A stretch of 64,000 bases of DNA from Rhizomucor pusillus. Taxonomy: Eukaryota > Mucoromycota > Mucoromycetes > Mucorales > Lichtheimiaceae. Positions 1 through 11,883 of the stretch are shown one piece after another. The DNA lies in NCBI GenBank assembly GCA_900175165.2, contig FWWN02000604.1, forward strand, positions 54,367 through 118,366, read 5' to 3'. Position 1 is the stretch's first letter, and each line of letters opens with the position of its first letter. Below the pieces are notes generated by a model. The model was given only the letters and a program-made list of their open reading frames with translations. It searched no databases and was not told the origin of the DNA. The position numbers and the translations under genes were made by a program.

Positions 1-1
1 C

Positions 2-2314
2 GAACTCTGGACTGCAGATAATACGCTGTATCGGTTTACAGAATCGACGTCGCTCGATCCAGCCAAGGGCGAAATTGTTATCGAACCAGCAGAGCTGCGG
101 CGGCGCATGATCCATATGCGACGATCCACGATTCTGGAGGATGATGACGATAGCAACAAGGAGGAGAAGGAAAAGGAGAAGGAGGAGGCTAAACCTAGCA
201 GCGCTGCAGCAGCGCCTTCGGGTTTAGCAGTAGCCGAAAAGTCAAATTCTGCAACACCCAACAAGCCAGTGGATTATGCAGCGCTGCGATCTCGGCCCAT
301 TGACCGATCCAGCCCGCAGACATATTTGCCACTGCTAAAATATGCATTGATGGTGTCTGCATTGTGCAACAATGCATCTGTCACGTTCGACGAGGAAGCT
401 AAAATCTGGCAAACTGTTGGCGACCCGACCGAGATTGCACTCGCCGTTGCTTCCCAGAAAGCGAACATTGGAAAGAATTACTGGACAGACCAGCAAGGTT
501 ACAAGAGAACCTTCGAGCGTGCATTCGACAGCGAGCGCAAGTTAATGAGCACGCTTGTGCAATCGGAGACCTCCGGCGACGCAGCAGTGTTACTGTGCAA
601 GGGCGCGCCAGAGGAACTGCTCAGGAAATGCTGTAGCTACATGGAAGAGATCAACAACGGAGGAAGTGCAGCGCAGGAGGACAAGGAATACAGATTTGTA
701 GACATGACATCGGCGTTTGCGACTTGTGTGTCAGACGAAAGCACCAGAATGGCTTCGCAAGGTCTCCGCGTACTCGGGTTAGCCATCAAGCATGTATCGA
801 GCACACTTGAGAAGGATTTGGCGGAGGATCAGCTTGTCTTTATCGGTCTAGTTGGTCTCATTGATCCGCCAAAGGAAGGAGTCAGAGAGTCCGTAGAACT
901 GTGTCAAAAGGCCGGTATCCGTGTCACGATGATCACCGGAGACCATGTGAAAACGGCTGTCGCAATTGCCTCCAAGCTAGGAATATTCCAAGCAAATGTT
1001 CCTGGAATGGTACGTCATAGCAGTAGTAGTAGTTGCTCCTATGCCTTTGCTCCTTTCCCATTGCTTAACTTTAAACATTTCTAAATTAACCTAGTGTCGT
1101 GCTATTCTCGGACGAGAATTGGATTTGCTATCAGAAGATGCGATCATCGAGCTAGACCCTTTCCCGAATGTTTTTGCACGCGTCAGTCCTGACAACAAGC
1201 TTATGATTGTCAAGGCACTGCAGCAACGTGGTGAGCTCGTGGCCATGACAGGCGATGGCGTCAATGGTAAAAGCGACGAGAAACAAATCACCATAGCAAC
1301 AGACTATACTAAAAAAATGTCCCCACCACCCAGACGCGCCTGCCATCAAAAGGGCTGATGTGGGTGTCGCAATGGGACAAGCAGGCACCGAAATTACCAA
1401 GCAGGCTGCCGATCTGGTTCTCCTTAACGATAACTTCACCACCATTGTCGCGGCTGTGGAAGAAGGGCGTCATGTCTTTGACAATATCTTAAAGTTTATT
1501 GTCTATCTACTTAGCTGCAATGGATCCGAGATATTCATCATGCTTATCTGCACCATCGCTGGTCTTCCTCCGCCGTTCACAACAATGATGATTCTTTGGG
1601 GGAACGTGATAGGCAAGTAGTAAATTTAGAGAGGAGGGACGGTAATCGAGATCCTTTTGTAGACTAACGGGATTCTCCAGCTGATATTCCACCTGCAATG
1701 GCCCTGGGAGTAGAGCCGAAAGAAACTACATTGATGCAACGCGCCCCGAGGGATCCAAAAATTCATGTGGTTACCAAGGGAACTTGGATAGTGATACTCA
1801 TGCAGTCTCTGGTCATGGCGGTTCTGTCACTTGGCTCCTATCTACTATCTCTTCACTGGCTTAGTTTGTCAGTGATTGACTCGCAGTCAATGGTATGTAG
1901 GAATGTGTGGTAACTCGCCATCGCGTCTTATGCTTACAGCCGTCATTTGAAAGACATTTGTGTGTATTACTATGATCCAGTTGATCCACTCGTTCTTGTC
2001 ACGAAGCGTGCAAGAATCTGTTTTCAAGACTGGTATTCTGAGTAACCAATGGATGATTGTTGCAGCGATTATATCGCTCGGCTTACTACTCCTTGGTGTC
2101 TACGCGCCAGGTAAAGCAAGCGATGGCTAAACCAACATCACCAGTGTTGTATTAAATGTATATTGTGCTTGTAACGATAGGTATATCCACGTGGCTGGAG
2201 TTGACATACGTTGGATGGCAAGCGTGGGTCGTGATCATTGTATGCTGTATCATCCACACTGTAATAGTAGAAATCGAGAAATTCATTGTTAGGCGCTTTG
2301 AAATTGTCATCTAG
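2..2314 (+). CDS. P-type II cation ATPase, ENA-like (5' partial)
   Basis: C-terminal 653 residues of a P-type II ATPase that pumps cations (Na+/K+ export if ENA type) across a membrane. The DKTGT phosphorylation site lies off the left edge. Visible are the nucleotide-binding domain ([16 protein letters not shown]), the ITGDHVKTA hinge, [18 protein letters not shown], and the C-terminal transmembrane helices after [13 protein letters not shown]. Exons: 2-1009, 1095-1266, 1334-1612, 1681-1892, 1954-2110, 2181-2314; phases match throughout. The third intron (1613-1680) has a GC donor (GCAAGT), which is needed to join GNVI to ADIPPAM. An acidic/lysine-rich insert follows the first visible 40 residues. 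The P-type II call is sure; the ENA (IID) subtype rests on GDPTEIAL and the context of the N-domain and is inference. PMR1/SERCA-like types are the alternative. Confidence 0.85.
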
Positions 2315-2896
2315 AGCCTAGCTAATTAATGAATTAAAGGAGTAGCGACTAATTTTTAAGAAGATAAAACAGGGAGGCAAGCATACGCGCACACGGACAA
2401 CAGCAGTGTGGCAGTGCATTGGAAAAAGGAGAGGGAGAGAGACAAAATGGTTGACCGCTTAGAATTTATAATGTGTGAAAAAAGTGACAATTACCACCTG
2501 ATGTGCAGCGACCCAATGGAATGGATCTGGTCACCCCGAGCGCTAAGGAGGATTCCTCCTAGCAATTGAAGGGGAGAAGGATCGTATGAGCCTGTTTTTC
2601 TCTCTTTTCTTCCCATCTTGGCAACGATCGACACTTTAATACATAGTTCATGGACCTGTCAGGGTTTAACAGACTGGTATAAATACAAGTTTGAAAACAT
2701 GCGCCTCCATCGTCGTCCCGAGCATAAATTGTCATCATCCGCTGCCACCAGCTCCCTCTCTCCCTCTCTTTCTGTTCCTTGTTCTTTCAAGAATATTTAC
2801 ATTTATTCATTCCTGTTTCATCTTGTCTTTTGTTTTAATTTTTTTTAGCAGCGGCCCTGTTTACTATTTATACACGTGATATATACAACGACGACG
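2315..2896. promoter_or_regulatory. Intergenic region with TATA-like box upstream of the DUF1688 gene
   Basis: No gene seen. A TATAAATA box lies at 2678-2685, followed by a pyrimidine-rich tract (about 2745-2790) of the kind found before fungal transcription starts. A TTTTTTTTAG at about 2840-2848 could be the acceptor of a 5'UTR intron, but no matching donor is certain. Confidence 0.4.
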
Positions 2897-4374
2897 ATGC
2901 TAGCCAGTCCCACGACCGATACGGAGTACCTTCAAAGTCTTCGATCGGTTCGCGAACGATGTTTCAAAGTGCAGGAAGCAGCGGCGCGGCAAAGGCTGCA
3001 GCACTTCGATGTGGATCCAAGCAAGCTAGACGACATGGTGCATATCGTGGTTTCGCTGATAAAACGCGACTTTGATCATCCTACTGATATGCCAGTGCAC
3101 GGTCGATGGCGGCATTTTGACGTGGGTGGACGACCTAGGATACAAAATTTGATCCAGTCGTGGGCAAGCCTCGGCGAACAGCCGCTCGAGCAGACTAGAC
3201 GGGTTCTGGATCTGTTTGTTGTTGCTGTCTTGCTTGACATTGAGACGGGACACAACTGGGCCTACCGCGAGCAATTGACTGGCCGTATGCTTAAACGAAA
3301 CGAGGGTGTGGCTGTCGCCGTACTTGAAATGTTCATGGCTGGTACTTTTTCCAGTGACTCTAACAAGCCTCATCGAGTTGACTGTAAGTATACCATTATT
3401 TATCAGTCTACGAGTTTTTTTTTCGTTAAAGCGTTTTATTTGTATGTCAGCTGAGGCTCTCTGTGCATTGTCAATGGAAACACTGGTCAAGGGTCTCCAA
3501 GTAAAGCAGCATCATACGTTCATCTGGGCAGGTCTCAATGATCGTCTCGACTTGCTGCATCACTTGGGCCATATCGTCTCTACGCGCAATGATTACTTTG
3601 GTGGTGTTGGAACAGATGTTGCCCGACCAGGCAACCTCATGGGTAAACTTGTTGTTTACTGTGAAAAGATAACAAAGAAGAGCACTAACAACGAGCTTGC
3701 TTACAGACTACCTCCTTTCCCACCCAACAACTATCAATACGAAGAAGGGGCCACTCATTCACCTAGAAACCTTGTGGCCTATTGTGCAAGAAATGGGCGA
3801 GTTGTGGGCTGCTGCGTCAGGCAAGGGCGGGACCCCTGGCCTGGGCGATGTTTGGCTCTGCGACACGGTACAATCTAACACTGATGAGCAGTGCTGGATC
3901 CCTTTCCACCGTCTGTCGCAATGGATGGCATACTCCCTCGTTGAACCAATGGAGAAGCTGCTGGGTGCAACAATCGAAGGCAAAGAGCAGCTGACTGTCT
4001 TGCCAGAGTATCGAAACGGCGGTCTGTTGATGGATACCGGCTTCATCACGCTCAAGCAACCCGATTTGGAGCGTGGACTCGAAAAATATCGGCAAAACTC
4101 GCTGCTGCCAGGGCAGCCGAAATTTGAAGTGGCTCCTATGTTTGAGATGAGCGATCCGGTTGTCGTAGAGTGGCGTGCACTCACAGTTGCATACTTGGAC
4201 ATTGTCGCTGAACGCGTACGTGAAACGCTGGGCCTGGATCGAAAACGCCTCAATCTGTCGCAGCTTATCCAAGGTGGCACGTGGAGTGCTGGGCGCGAGC
4301 TGGCAGAGATTTCCAGACCAAATACGCAGGAACCACCTATCGTCATAAAGCTGGACAGCCGAGTCATTTATTAG
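2897..4374 (+). CDS. URC4: URC4/Urg3-like DUF1688 protein (uracil catabolism)
   Basis: 448-residue protein of the DUF1688 family. Yeast relatives (URC4, S. pombe urg3) are needed for the URC route of uracil degradation; the biochemical step is not settled. Exons: 2897-3383, 3451-3642, 3707-4374, with GTAAGT/CAG and GTAAAC/CAG junctions in matching phase. The start is the first in-frame ATG (reads MLASPTTDTEYL); an upstream GTG at 2876 is in frame but is not a eukaryotic start. Family-type sequences include WAGLNDRLDLLHHLG, LGDVWLCDT, WIPFHRLSQWMAYSLVEPM and PEYRNGGLLMDTG. Length fits the family (about 400-470). The cytosolic location is assumed. The neighbouring transporter gene gives no functional hint. 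Confidence 0.85.
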
Positions 4375-4747
4375 TAATAATAGTAGTAGTAGTTCTTCGG
4401 TAGTAATTTATATTTTGCCTTGTATTTATTATCCTTCTTTGAAAGACAGTGAAACGAAAGAAAAAGAGAAAGATACAACGGATTTTAGTTATTTGTTGGT
4501 GTTACATGCGGATATGAAGGAACTGTATATAGATGCGATGGACACGACATTTTCAGACCAAAGAGGAAGAGGTGGAATAGACTTACACAACACAAAAGGG
4601 AATAAACAAGGAAGTGAAAAGTAAAGAGAAAGAGAGAGAGAAAGACTAAGTGCGTATAAAGGGGTGATCAACACACAGAGAGAGTTAGAGAGAGACAGGT
4701 GGGGTGCGTGTAAAGGAAAGGATTACAGGATACCAGAACAGTGGTGG
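4375..4747. repeat. Convergent 3' intergenic region with GA-rich microsatellite
   Basis: Lies between the stop codons of the convergent URC4 and bZIP genes. It holds an imperfect GA/GAAA-rich run at about 4620-4700. No gene is visible; short open frames here are low-complexity translations of the repeat. Confidence 0.5.
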
Positions 4748-6338
4748 TTAAAAGCAACGGAGGAACATGTTGATCTCGCGATCTGTTACAACATCCTTGT
4801 TCATGCTGCAGTTTGCCTTTTCTTTGAGTTCTGAGCAAAGCTCGTCAATGTTGAAATCGGGACAATGCTTTTCAAACTGTTCACGGACGTCGTACAGACG
4901 CATGCTCTTAGCCTTGAATTCTTGCAGCTCTTCGTATGCTTTTCGCTGCACTGGTGTCATGGTTTGCAAGAACGGTTCTTGCTCCTGCTGCTGCTGCTGA
5001 TGTTGCTGTAGAGTGTTTGATGATGACAAGTCGAATGCATTGATAGCACCGGGCTCTTGATCCTGAGTGAAGGGCGCAGGTCCATTGAGACCGAAAAGAT
5101 CACCACCGTCGTCGCCAAAGAGAGCAGCGAGTGAATCGGTGTGGGACCAGAAATCATTGTCAGCAGGCACACGATAGTCTGAAAATAGATTATCCTTGCT
5201 CTGGAACAGATCAAAGCTTGCCGGTGCCACGTATCCATCGTCTCCAGGTCCTGGCACAGCCAAGAACTCTAAATCTTGCGACGCCGGTATCGGGCTGAAT
5301 AGATTGGTGCCAGTAGTCATGTTACCAGTGCCGCCGCCGAACAATTTATCGTCGGTTTTGTGCTCCATGATATTGTTATCCTCCAATGATTGTGGTGACT
5401 GATTCTGCCCTTCGTCGCTGCTGCTGCCGCCACTCTGATCAAGTGCATAAAGTGGACTTTCAGCGGCGGAGGAGGCACTGTTGCCGTGATCGAGCGAGTT
5501 GGATGGACTGCTGCTCGAGTCTGTTGATGTTGTTGGTAAGAATTTACTTTCTGGCGTAGTTGTTGTTGTGGATGACGAGCCGATAGGAAACTCGAACGTA
5601 AATTGGGCTCCCTTGAGTGCATAATTTTCTTCCTGCAGTTTCCGAACCTTTTCCTTGAGTGCCTCATTCTCTTTGACGAGATCTTCGCTCAGCGCATTCT
5701 CTTGCTCAAGTTGCCTGATTCGTTCTTGCAGCTCGGCTACGTATTTTTCCTTACGCTCTCGAAAAGCTCGCTGCGCGGCTCGGTTCTGTGCTTTCCGTTT
5801 CTGTTTTGGATCAGACGATAGTTCCTGTAGTGCGCATTTGTTTAATGAGAAAAAAAGGAAATCACGATAACCCGATGACTAAATTTGTAACGTACTGCCT
5901 CACTTTTCTCAACAGGCTTGCGTCCCGGGCGCTTTGGATTCTGCTGACGCTGCTGATTTTCTCCTGCTTCATCGTCAATGGCATAAGCATGCCGGAGAAT
6001 AAAATCAAAAAGTCGCATTTTTATCCTACCTTGATCCGTCTTGTCGATACTCCGCTTTACAGATCCTGCCCGTCGTTTGATTATTAATCAACTGCGCAGC
6101 CCTGAAATGCGTAGGTATAAGAAGCACTTGAGCTCTTAACTATACCTGACGTATTCTTCGTCGACTTTGATGATTTAGCTTCGGGAGTCTTGGACGCAGT
6201 TCCATTCGCAGATGGAGCTGTCTGTGTCGCATTCTGATCAATGTTTTGCAAGGAAGTATATGAAACATCCCATGTCAGTGAATCAGCCTGGCTGCCCATT
6301 GTTGAAAAGTCAAAGGAGGAAGAAAAATCAGAATTCAT
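4748..6338 (-). CDS. AP-1/Pap1-type bZIP transcription factor
   Basis: 457-residue fungal AP-1 (Yap1/Pap1) factor, a nuclear redox-responsive regulator. Exons: 6146-6338, 6030-6065 (36 nt), 5896-5963, 4748-5824. The basic region has the Pap1-type signature NRAAQRAFRERKEKYVAELQ, followed by a leucine zipper (QERIRQLEQENALSEDL and onward, about residues 115-160). A Ser/Thr-rich middle and a polyQ run precede a C-terminal cysteine-rich domain with IDELCSELKEKANC, which matches the Yap1 c-CRD and its embedded export signal. Oddly, all four cysteines of the protein are in the last 40 residues; no n-CRD cysteines are present, so the Yap1 type of n-to-c disulphide cannot form as such. Two small exons upstream of the basic region are inferred from splice phase and a basic RPGRKPVEK stretch. 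Confidence 0.88.
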
Positions 6339-7196
6339 GATGTGATCTTTGAGTTTTTAATTGGACAGAAAGTAGTGGAAGCAAAAGGAAGAAGGGAGAG
6401 GAAGATGGTCTGGTCGATGTCTCTTTCTTTTTTGGGTTTGCTGCTGCGCGCACAGCCCTAATCCCCTCCCAAAATTGGCAACCGGGTTTCAACAGGTGCT
6501 GCCACTCCCACGTTTACGGCTCTAGTTTCACAAGGGTGATAACAAACATCGCCTCTTCTTTTTGTCACATAGTCTATTACGCCAAAAATACAGAATCTAC
6601 CTGTAGCTACTACTATTCGAAAACTTATCATGAGAGCCCCAGGGCAGGGCATATTGTCCACGGAAACATTGGACTCTTAACTGTGTGCGCGCGCGAGGCG
6701 TACCCGAAATTACAGTACACGTTACTGTCCCTTTTTATCTGATTTGCAGAGTCTTCGGCATCGGATATTTAGATCACCGAGAGGTTTATATAGGCTGTCT
6801 TGAAAAGGGAATGCACATCACCACGCAGCCACATCAATGGTAACGTCAGCAATTTGAAAATCTGGTACTATCATCCGTTGCCGAATGCCCCACTTGAGCG
6901 CTGCCCCATATAGTCAGTTTCCCACCACAATCGTTAGCTTTCTAAGCCTGCAACAACTAGACTTGCTCCAAATAGTTTATGCTTTACATCAATGTTATTA
7001 CTTAGCAAGAACACTGGTCTGGCAGCATAATAAGCTGCGTCTCTTTTTCTCTGTCATGTTATGTGGAGCAGCACAGTGGAGAGCTTAAATGTTCCCACAT
7101 GCTTGCCCAGTCATATCTTCAGTCTCCGTCCCAATTTCGGTGCCAAAAAGTCATCTCATCGAAAAAATCTACTACATTTTTACTTCTACCCTGGTC
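6339..7196. promoter_or_regulatory. Divergent intergenic region (bZIP / PRELI genes)
   Basis: About 860 bases between the bZIP start (left) and the PRELI-family start (right). A TTTATATA box at about 6783-6790 is the only clear core-promoter-like element. I see no gene; the short frames have no domain and no good splice partners. Confidence 0.35.
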
Positions 7197-8018
7197 ATGG
7201 TCAAGTTTTACCAGCATACCTTCAACTACGAGTACGTTCAATTACTCCCATTTCAGTGTACCTGCTCTTAATTTAACACGCTTGACTGTTTTAGGCACCC
7301 GTGGCAGAATGTGACGTATGCATTCTGGCTACGGTATCCTAATCCGTTCGCCTCACACGGTAAATTCTCGGAATGGGACACACGAGAAGCAGTTGAAAAC
7401 TGAATCACGACATAGTGCTAGCAGTCGATGTTTTAGACCGGCACGTTGACGAGCGGGGAGTGCTGCATACCACTCGACTCGTTTTGAAGAAGGGCAAGAC
7501 GCCAAAGTGGTTCCCGGAACATGTACGTCTACAAAATTTAGGATAATGCAGTATCGTGCTTCTCACACTAATATTTCTTTTTCGCAGCTCATCAAAAACT
7601 CTCAGGCATTCATTATCGAGGAATCAGAAGTGGATCCCAAGTCAATGACAATGGTGACACGCACTAAAAACTTGAACCATGTTCGCGTAATGCAAATCGT
7701 CGAAACACAAATATTTAAGCAGCATGCCGAGAACCCAGAGTGGACATCATGCAAATCAGAAGCATGCATCGTATCTCGGTTTGGATGGGGCATGGCTGGT
7801 AAAATCGAGCTTTTTGGCCAGAGCACGTTTGCAAAGAATGCATCAAAGGTACATTTTGATTGTTGCTGCTGCTGCTACTACTGCATCCTTTTTATTTTTT
7901 ATTTACAATGGGCTTTTTTTAGGCTCGAAAAGGAATGCGTCACATCCTGCAGATGATTCGAGAAAAACAAGTCGGTGACAGAATGCCTTTCTTCCATACC
8001 CAACAGCAATCTTCCTAA
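7197..8018 (+). CDS. PRELI/UPS-family mitochondrial lipid transfer protein
   Basis: 184-residue PRELI/MSF1 domain protein. Family members (yeast Ups1/2/3, human PRELID) move phosphatidic acid or phosphatidylserine across the mitochondrial intermembrane space, bound to Mdm35/TRIAP1. Five exons: 7197-7231, 7295-7359, 7425-7522, 7588-7848, 7923-8018. The N-terminus MVKFYQHTFNYEHPWQNVT, then FWLRYPNPFASHV, is typical, followed by TTRLVLKKG and the C-terminal helix ending RMPFFHTQ. Size matches the family (170-220). The sequence looks somewhat closer to PRELID1/Ups1 (RYPNP) than to Ups2, but this is by eye. The protein fills the domain and has no presequence, as expected for the family. Confidence 0.92.
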
Positions 8019-8672
8019 TTGTTCTCCTCTATCTCTTGTCTCTAAAAATACTGTAAATAATGTCTATTTCTCACCAATCACACACAACTCGTCGCCCCTC
8101 TCCGTCTCTACAATCGCTATTTGTACAGTCAAGTCTTAAAAAGTCCTAGGCTCCGCCCCATTTTTGTGTTGTTTCTTCTTTGTTTCCTGATTTTGAACTA
8201 AAAAGAAAAAGATTGAAAGTTTTGCAGATGTCGTTTGTGAATGTTATTTGAATGGTTGATATTCTCAATGTGAAGTTAGAACTCTCAATATGGTAACGGT
8301 AGCTATTGCAAGGAAAACGAGCAGTCTGCTATGTGAGAGATTTTGATCTCACCGTAACTAGTCTTCTAGTCGCACATCAACTCTTTAACCTTGGAATCAA
8401 AAGAGAACGAAGTCCTTATGAGCTATATAACGCTGATATCTTACGTGAAGATGTATCTTATTATCCTTGGAAAGAAAAGTCTGGATAGGACACATTGCAG
8501 ATGAGCTGATTGCGCTATTACGTTCAATACCAGCAATTCTCGTTCGACTTGGGGTAAATTCATTGGTTGTGCCACGCACACTCTGCCCCGCCAATTGAAT
8601 TTCATTCTGAAATCCCCACCACTTACGTATCCATCCATCCATCCATCTACATATATACGCGATACACATATA
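8019..8672. promoter_or_regulatory. Intergenic region with ATCC tandem repeat before eIF3k
   Basis: No gene visible. An ATCC tetranucleotide repeat (about 8630-8648) and a TATATA stretch lie just upstream of the eIF3k start codon at 8673. Confidence 0.35.
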
Positions 8673-9451
8673 ATGGTCGTAGCGAAAGTTGACCGTCCAC
8701 AGAATATCCAGACTCTGATTGACAGCGTTGAGAGATACAACCCTGAAAACGTTCCAGTACTCGAAGATTATCTCAGCCAGCAATGCAGCAATGACACATA
8801 CGATCTTGAAGCCAATTTGGCATTAGTGAAATTGTACGCAGATTGAGAGTCTTATACCCCCATTTGCCCAATTCTGACGCGTCCCATTTCTTTTCAGATA
8901 CCAATTCAACCTCTCTAGCGCCAAAGAATCGGTAATCGTGAACATCTTGTCCAAAGCTTTGACCGCCATCCCCGGCCCTGATTTCAATTTATGCATGTAC
9001 CTGTTGGCCGACTTTGCGGTGCGTGTAGAGTGTGTGTCAGCATACAGCAACTTTGCTGACTAGTTAGTTGTAGGCATCCGAAAATGTACAGCAGCTGATC
9101 CAATTCCAGCAACTCTTGGAGCAAGCACGATATGCGGAATTTTGGAAAGTTTATGCATCCCACAAAGAGCTTGTTAAGGCCGTCAATGGTTTTGAGGATG
9201 CTATCCGAGCGGTCATTGCCAAAGTCGTGTCCATGTCCTACCAATCCATCAACAAATCCGTGCTTGAATCGTACTTTGCTTTGGACGGTAAAGCCTTCGA
9301 GGATTTCTGCGCAGAGCACCAGTGGCAGATCAACGGCAACGTTGTCACTATTCCTGTTAACAAGGACAATGAAGCAAAATCCGTGGAGGTGCGCGAGAAT
9401 ATCAAATTCGAACAGCTCACCAAGGTCATTGGATACTCCAACGAAATGTAG
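8673..9451 (+). CDS. Eukaryotic translation initiation factor 3 subunit k
   Basis: 219-residue eIF3k, a non-core subunit of the cytosolic eIF3 complex that helps load the 40S ribosome. Exons: 8673-8833, 8898-9018, 9074-9451, phases consistent. The start MVVAKVDRPQNIQTLID and the series RYNPENVPVLEDYL, ANLALVKLYQFN, QLIQFQQLLEQARYAEFW fit the HEAT-like N-terminal part; the C-terminal part has the winged-helix/PCI-type end with ENIKFEQLTKVIG. Length is almost the same as human eIF3k (218). eIF3k is missing from budding yeast, so this gene fits a lineage that keeps the full eIF3. Confidence 0.95.
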
Positions 9452-9792
9452 ATTCCCACCCTATCCGCACCACACCACGCACCCCCAAACAACACACGCA
9501 ATGCCAACCTGGAAAAGGAAAAAAGAAATATGGAAGCAACCTTACAGTTCTTATCATTGTTTTTTTCTCTCATCCAAATACAATGCACACCTTTTCGCGC
9601 GCGCGCTCTCGTGTTTCCTGAATTATCACAGAGGCAATTCGTTCGAAACCGTTATTCATTGGAGTAACGTCAAAATGCGGATTTAAAAGAAAAGATAACA
9701 TATTGCGAAAGGGTTGAATCAAAATACTGGGGGAGGAGCATAATATCAAGCATAAGAGAGGGAGAAGAGCATATCATACGTTTTTTTTTTTT
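9452..9792. other. Convergent 3' intergenic region
   Basis: Space between the stop codons of eIF3k (+) and the DUF4203-like gene (-). It holds a GCGCGCGCG run (about 9597-9606) and a poly-T run near 9781-9792. Nothing else is seen. Confidence 0.4.
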
Positions 9793-10925
9793 CTATTTCA
9801 TGTCCTTGCAACAGACATTAACACATTCGTCTTTGACGACGTTCAATCCGAATCTTCTTCCTCTGTTGTACCACACTTGCCAGATTGTTCCAATAAGCCA
9901 GATAGCAAGCACCGAGCCTAGCATGGCATAGACTTTATTTGTAGCAACGTATGGTATCTTGCGTTGGTGGTGCGGGTTAAAGTCCAAGACAGATCGCGGT
10001 CCATTCACATAACCGGTCTGCACAGCAAGGTCCAGACCTAGCACGAAGCAAAAGGCACCCAGGAACGAGGTGGATAGGTTGACGGTCAAGTATTCAAACA
10101 ACTGGACGCCGAGTATGCCGCCTACGCTGAATCCGACGCTCGTGAACTGCCTGGCGTAAACGTTGTACAATATATGGTCCGCTCTCCAACACCACACAAA
10201 GATGGCCAGCACGTAGCCAGAAAATGCTGGTGGTGCAAATATTAGCATCTTTTGTGTTTTGGGCAGAAGACCAATTATACTACTGACCTCCTAGGATGTA
10301 AAGTGTCACTTTCCAAAATTTCATGCAGGCCAATGCTGTCAGCAGACCCGTTCCAAAGCACGCGGAAACAAAGACGACAGGCGCGGATGGATAGCCGTCT
10401 TTGGGCTCAGCAACTGTCAGCAGCATCCAAGCGATCATTGCTGCCAGATAATGTTTAAATATCAAGCATCACGGTGAACAATAGCTGTATCCTTTTTACC
10501 TCCGAGAAGGAACCCTGTCGCTGCCATCGTGACAATAAAGTACTGGAAGCTGATAGAAAGTAGAAACAAACTAATAAATAGCAAAACACTGCAAACAATC
10601 GCCATGTGCGCCGGTATGCCTGGTCCGTCGTACGGGTCCGCTACATGAGTTATGTTAAAACAACTTCAACTATATATGCATATAAAAGCTCCCGCATACC
10701 GTATTCGCTTGTCCGCGCTTTGGCGGGCGGCTCCGTTGCTGTTGGACACGGCGTTGTTGAAGTTGTTGACGACGGCCGCTGACGCCAATGGTAATTGATA
10801 TCCTGCGGCGAAGGAGACGCAGACGAGCTGGTGGCAGCAAACACAAGTAGCAGCAGCACAGATAGCAGTAGCGGGGAGAGACGGCGATGATAGCTAGACC
10901 TTGTTCTTGTTGTTCTTGTTGTCAT
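9793..10925 (-). CDS. Seven-helix membrane protein, DUF4203/TMEM198-like
   Basis: 317-residue multipass membrane protein. Exons: 10700-10925, 10500-10640, 10288-10440, 9793-10226. An N-terminal signal peptide (residues about 18-38, RLSPLLLSVLLLLVF then AATSSSAS) precedes a short Thr/Pro-rich extracellular stretch and seven hydrophobic segments from IVCSVLLFISLFLL to VYAMLGSVLAIWLIG. The pattern (helix pairs rich in Gly/Ala, GFSVGGILGVQLFEYL) resembles DUF4203 proteins of the TMEM198/TM7SF3 type, which are common in fungi and have no settled function. The last residues hold a CVNVCC cluster that could be lipidated (inference). It starts 100 bp from the divergent small-membrane-protein gene. 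Confidence 0.7.
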
Positions 10926-11025
10926 GGTATTATATCGAATTTGAGCGGGATGGGATGGCGGACCTGCGCTTTAATTTATATACCCTAAATTTCGCGTTTT
11001 CATTGTATTCACCACTATCCAAAAC
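10926..11025. promoter_or_regulatory. Compact bidirectional promoter (DUF4203-like / small membrane protein)
   Basis: Only 100 bp separate two divergent start codons (10925 on -, 11026 on +). A TTTATATA element is at about 10974-10981. Shared regulation is likely but not shown. Confidence 0.45.
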
Positions 11026-11606
11026 ATGTCTTCCAAAGAGGAAATCAAGCAGGAACTTTCAAAGTACCAGCCAACGCCTGCAGAGCAAACTATTATTAGA
11101 ACCGCGCTGTTTGACGTTGTAACTTTGGGTAAAAGTAATAACATTTCTAGTTTGAATCGCGGAAACTGATCTCTTGTTCGATCGTTGAACGTGATTAGCT
11201 TCGGTGGGTGCTGCGTCTCTAGGCCTGTCAGGCCACTTGTGGAGTAAGCCAAAACTCGCTTTGGGCTTTTACGTGGTCTTTGTATTCATTTGATATATGT
11301 ACACTAGATAAATCAAGACCTCGTCCTACACGCGTTCCAACGCTAGGTAAAACGAAAACCCAGGCTTTTCATCGTTTACTGCATCGTCTAATATTATTCC
11401 ATCTTGCCCAAGTGGGTTTCTTTACTGGACTTGCGCTGGGAACGGCAATGGGAATGAATAAAGGCATGCGCACTCTTCGCAACTCGCTGCCGCAAGACTC
11501 GGAATTGCGCCGTCTGATTCATGCAAATGATCAGCTTCGAAAAGAAGCCATCCTTTTATCACAGCAACAGCAAGAAGATGATAATAAACCAGTTTCTAAA
11601 GACTAA
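11026..11606 (+). CDS. Small protein of unknown function with two hydrophobic segments
   Basis: 113-residue protein, not recognised. Exons: 11026-11128, 11199-11243, 11413-11606. The second intron uses GTAAGC as donor in SGHLW and an AAG acceptor before GFFTGLALGTAMGMNKGM; phases agree and the join keeps two Gly/Ala-rich hydrophobic stretches (VVTLASVGAASLGLSG and GFFTGLALGTAMG). A conserved-looking MRTLRNSLPQ and a charged, Gln-rich C-terminus follow. Paired small Gly-rich helices suggest an organelle membrane protein, perhaps mitochondrial, but that is inference. If the second intron were retained, the frame would stop soon after YVVFVFI. Confidence 0.6.
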
Positions 11607-11883
11607 GCAGAATCGTCGCGCCAGTGTCGTATACGAGCATATTCACTGTTGTCTAGTCTTTTGCATATTCGAAGAACGTCTGATCGATCGTTTCATCTTT
11701 TGGACATTAGAGGCCGGTGATGAACTGCAAAAAATGGTCATTCCAGTCATATATGTATATGTTATTTTATTTCCTTTTTTTTTATATGTCAGGTATGCAA
11801 CTTGGAATTGGGATGGGTTTAGATGCATGACAAAAAAGTCGAAGGGTTGGTTCTATTTACAGGCGGGTTTTGGTAAAAAACGT

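Noticed and set aside
3026..4367. Antisense frames of 150-200 codons opposite the DUF1688 gene
   Set aside because: They overlap clear family sequence on the + strand and have no recognisable domain.
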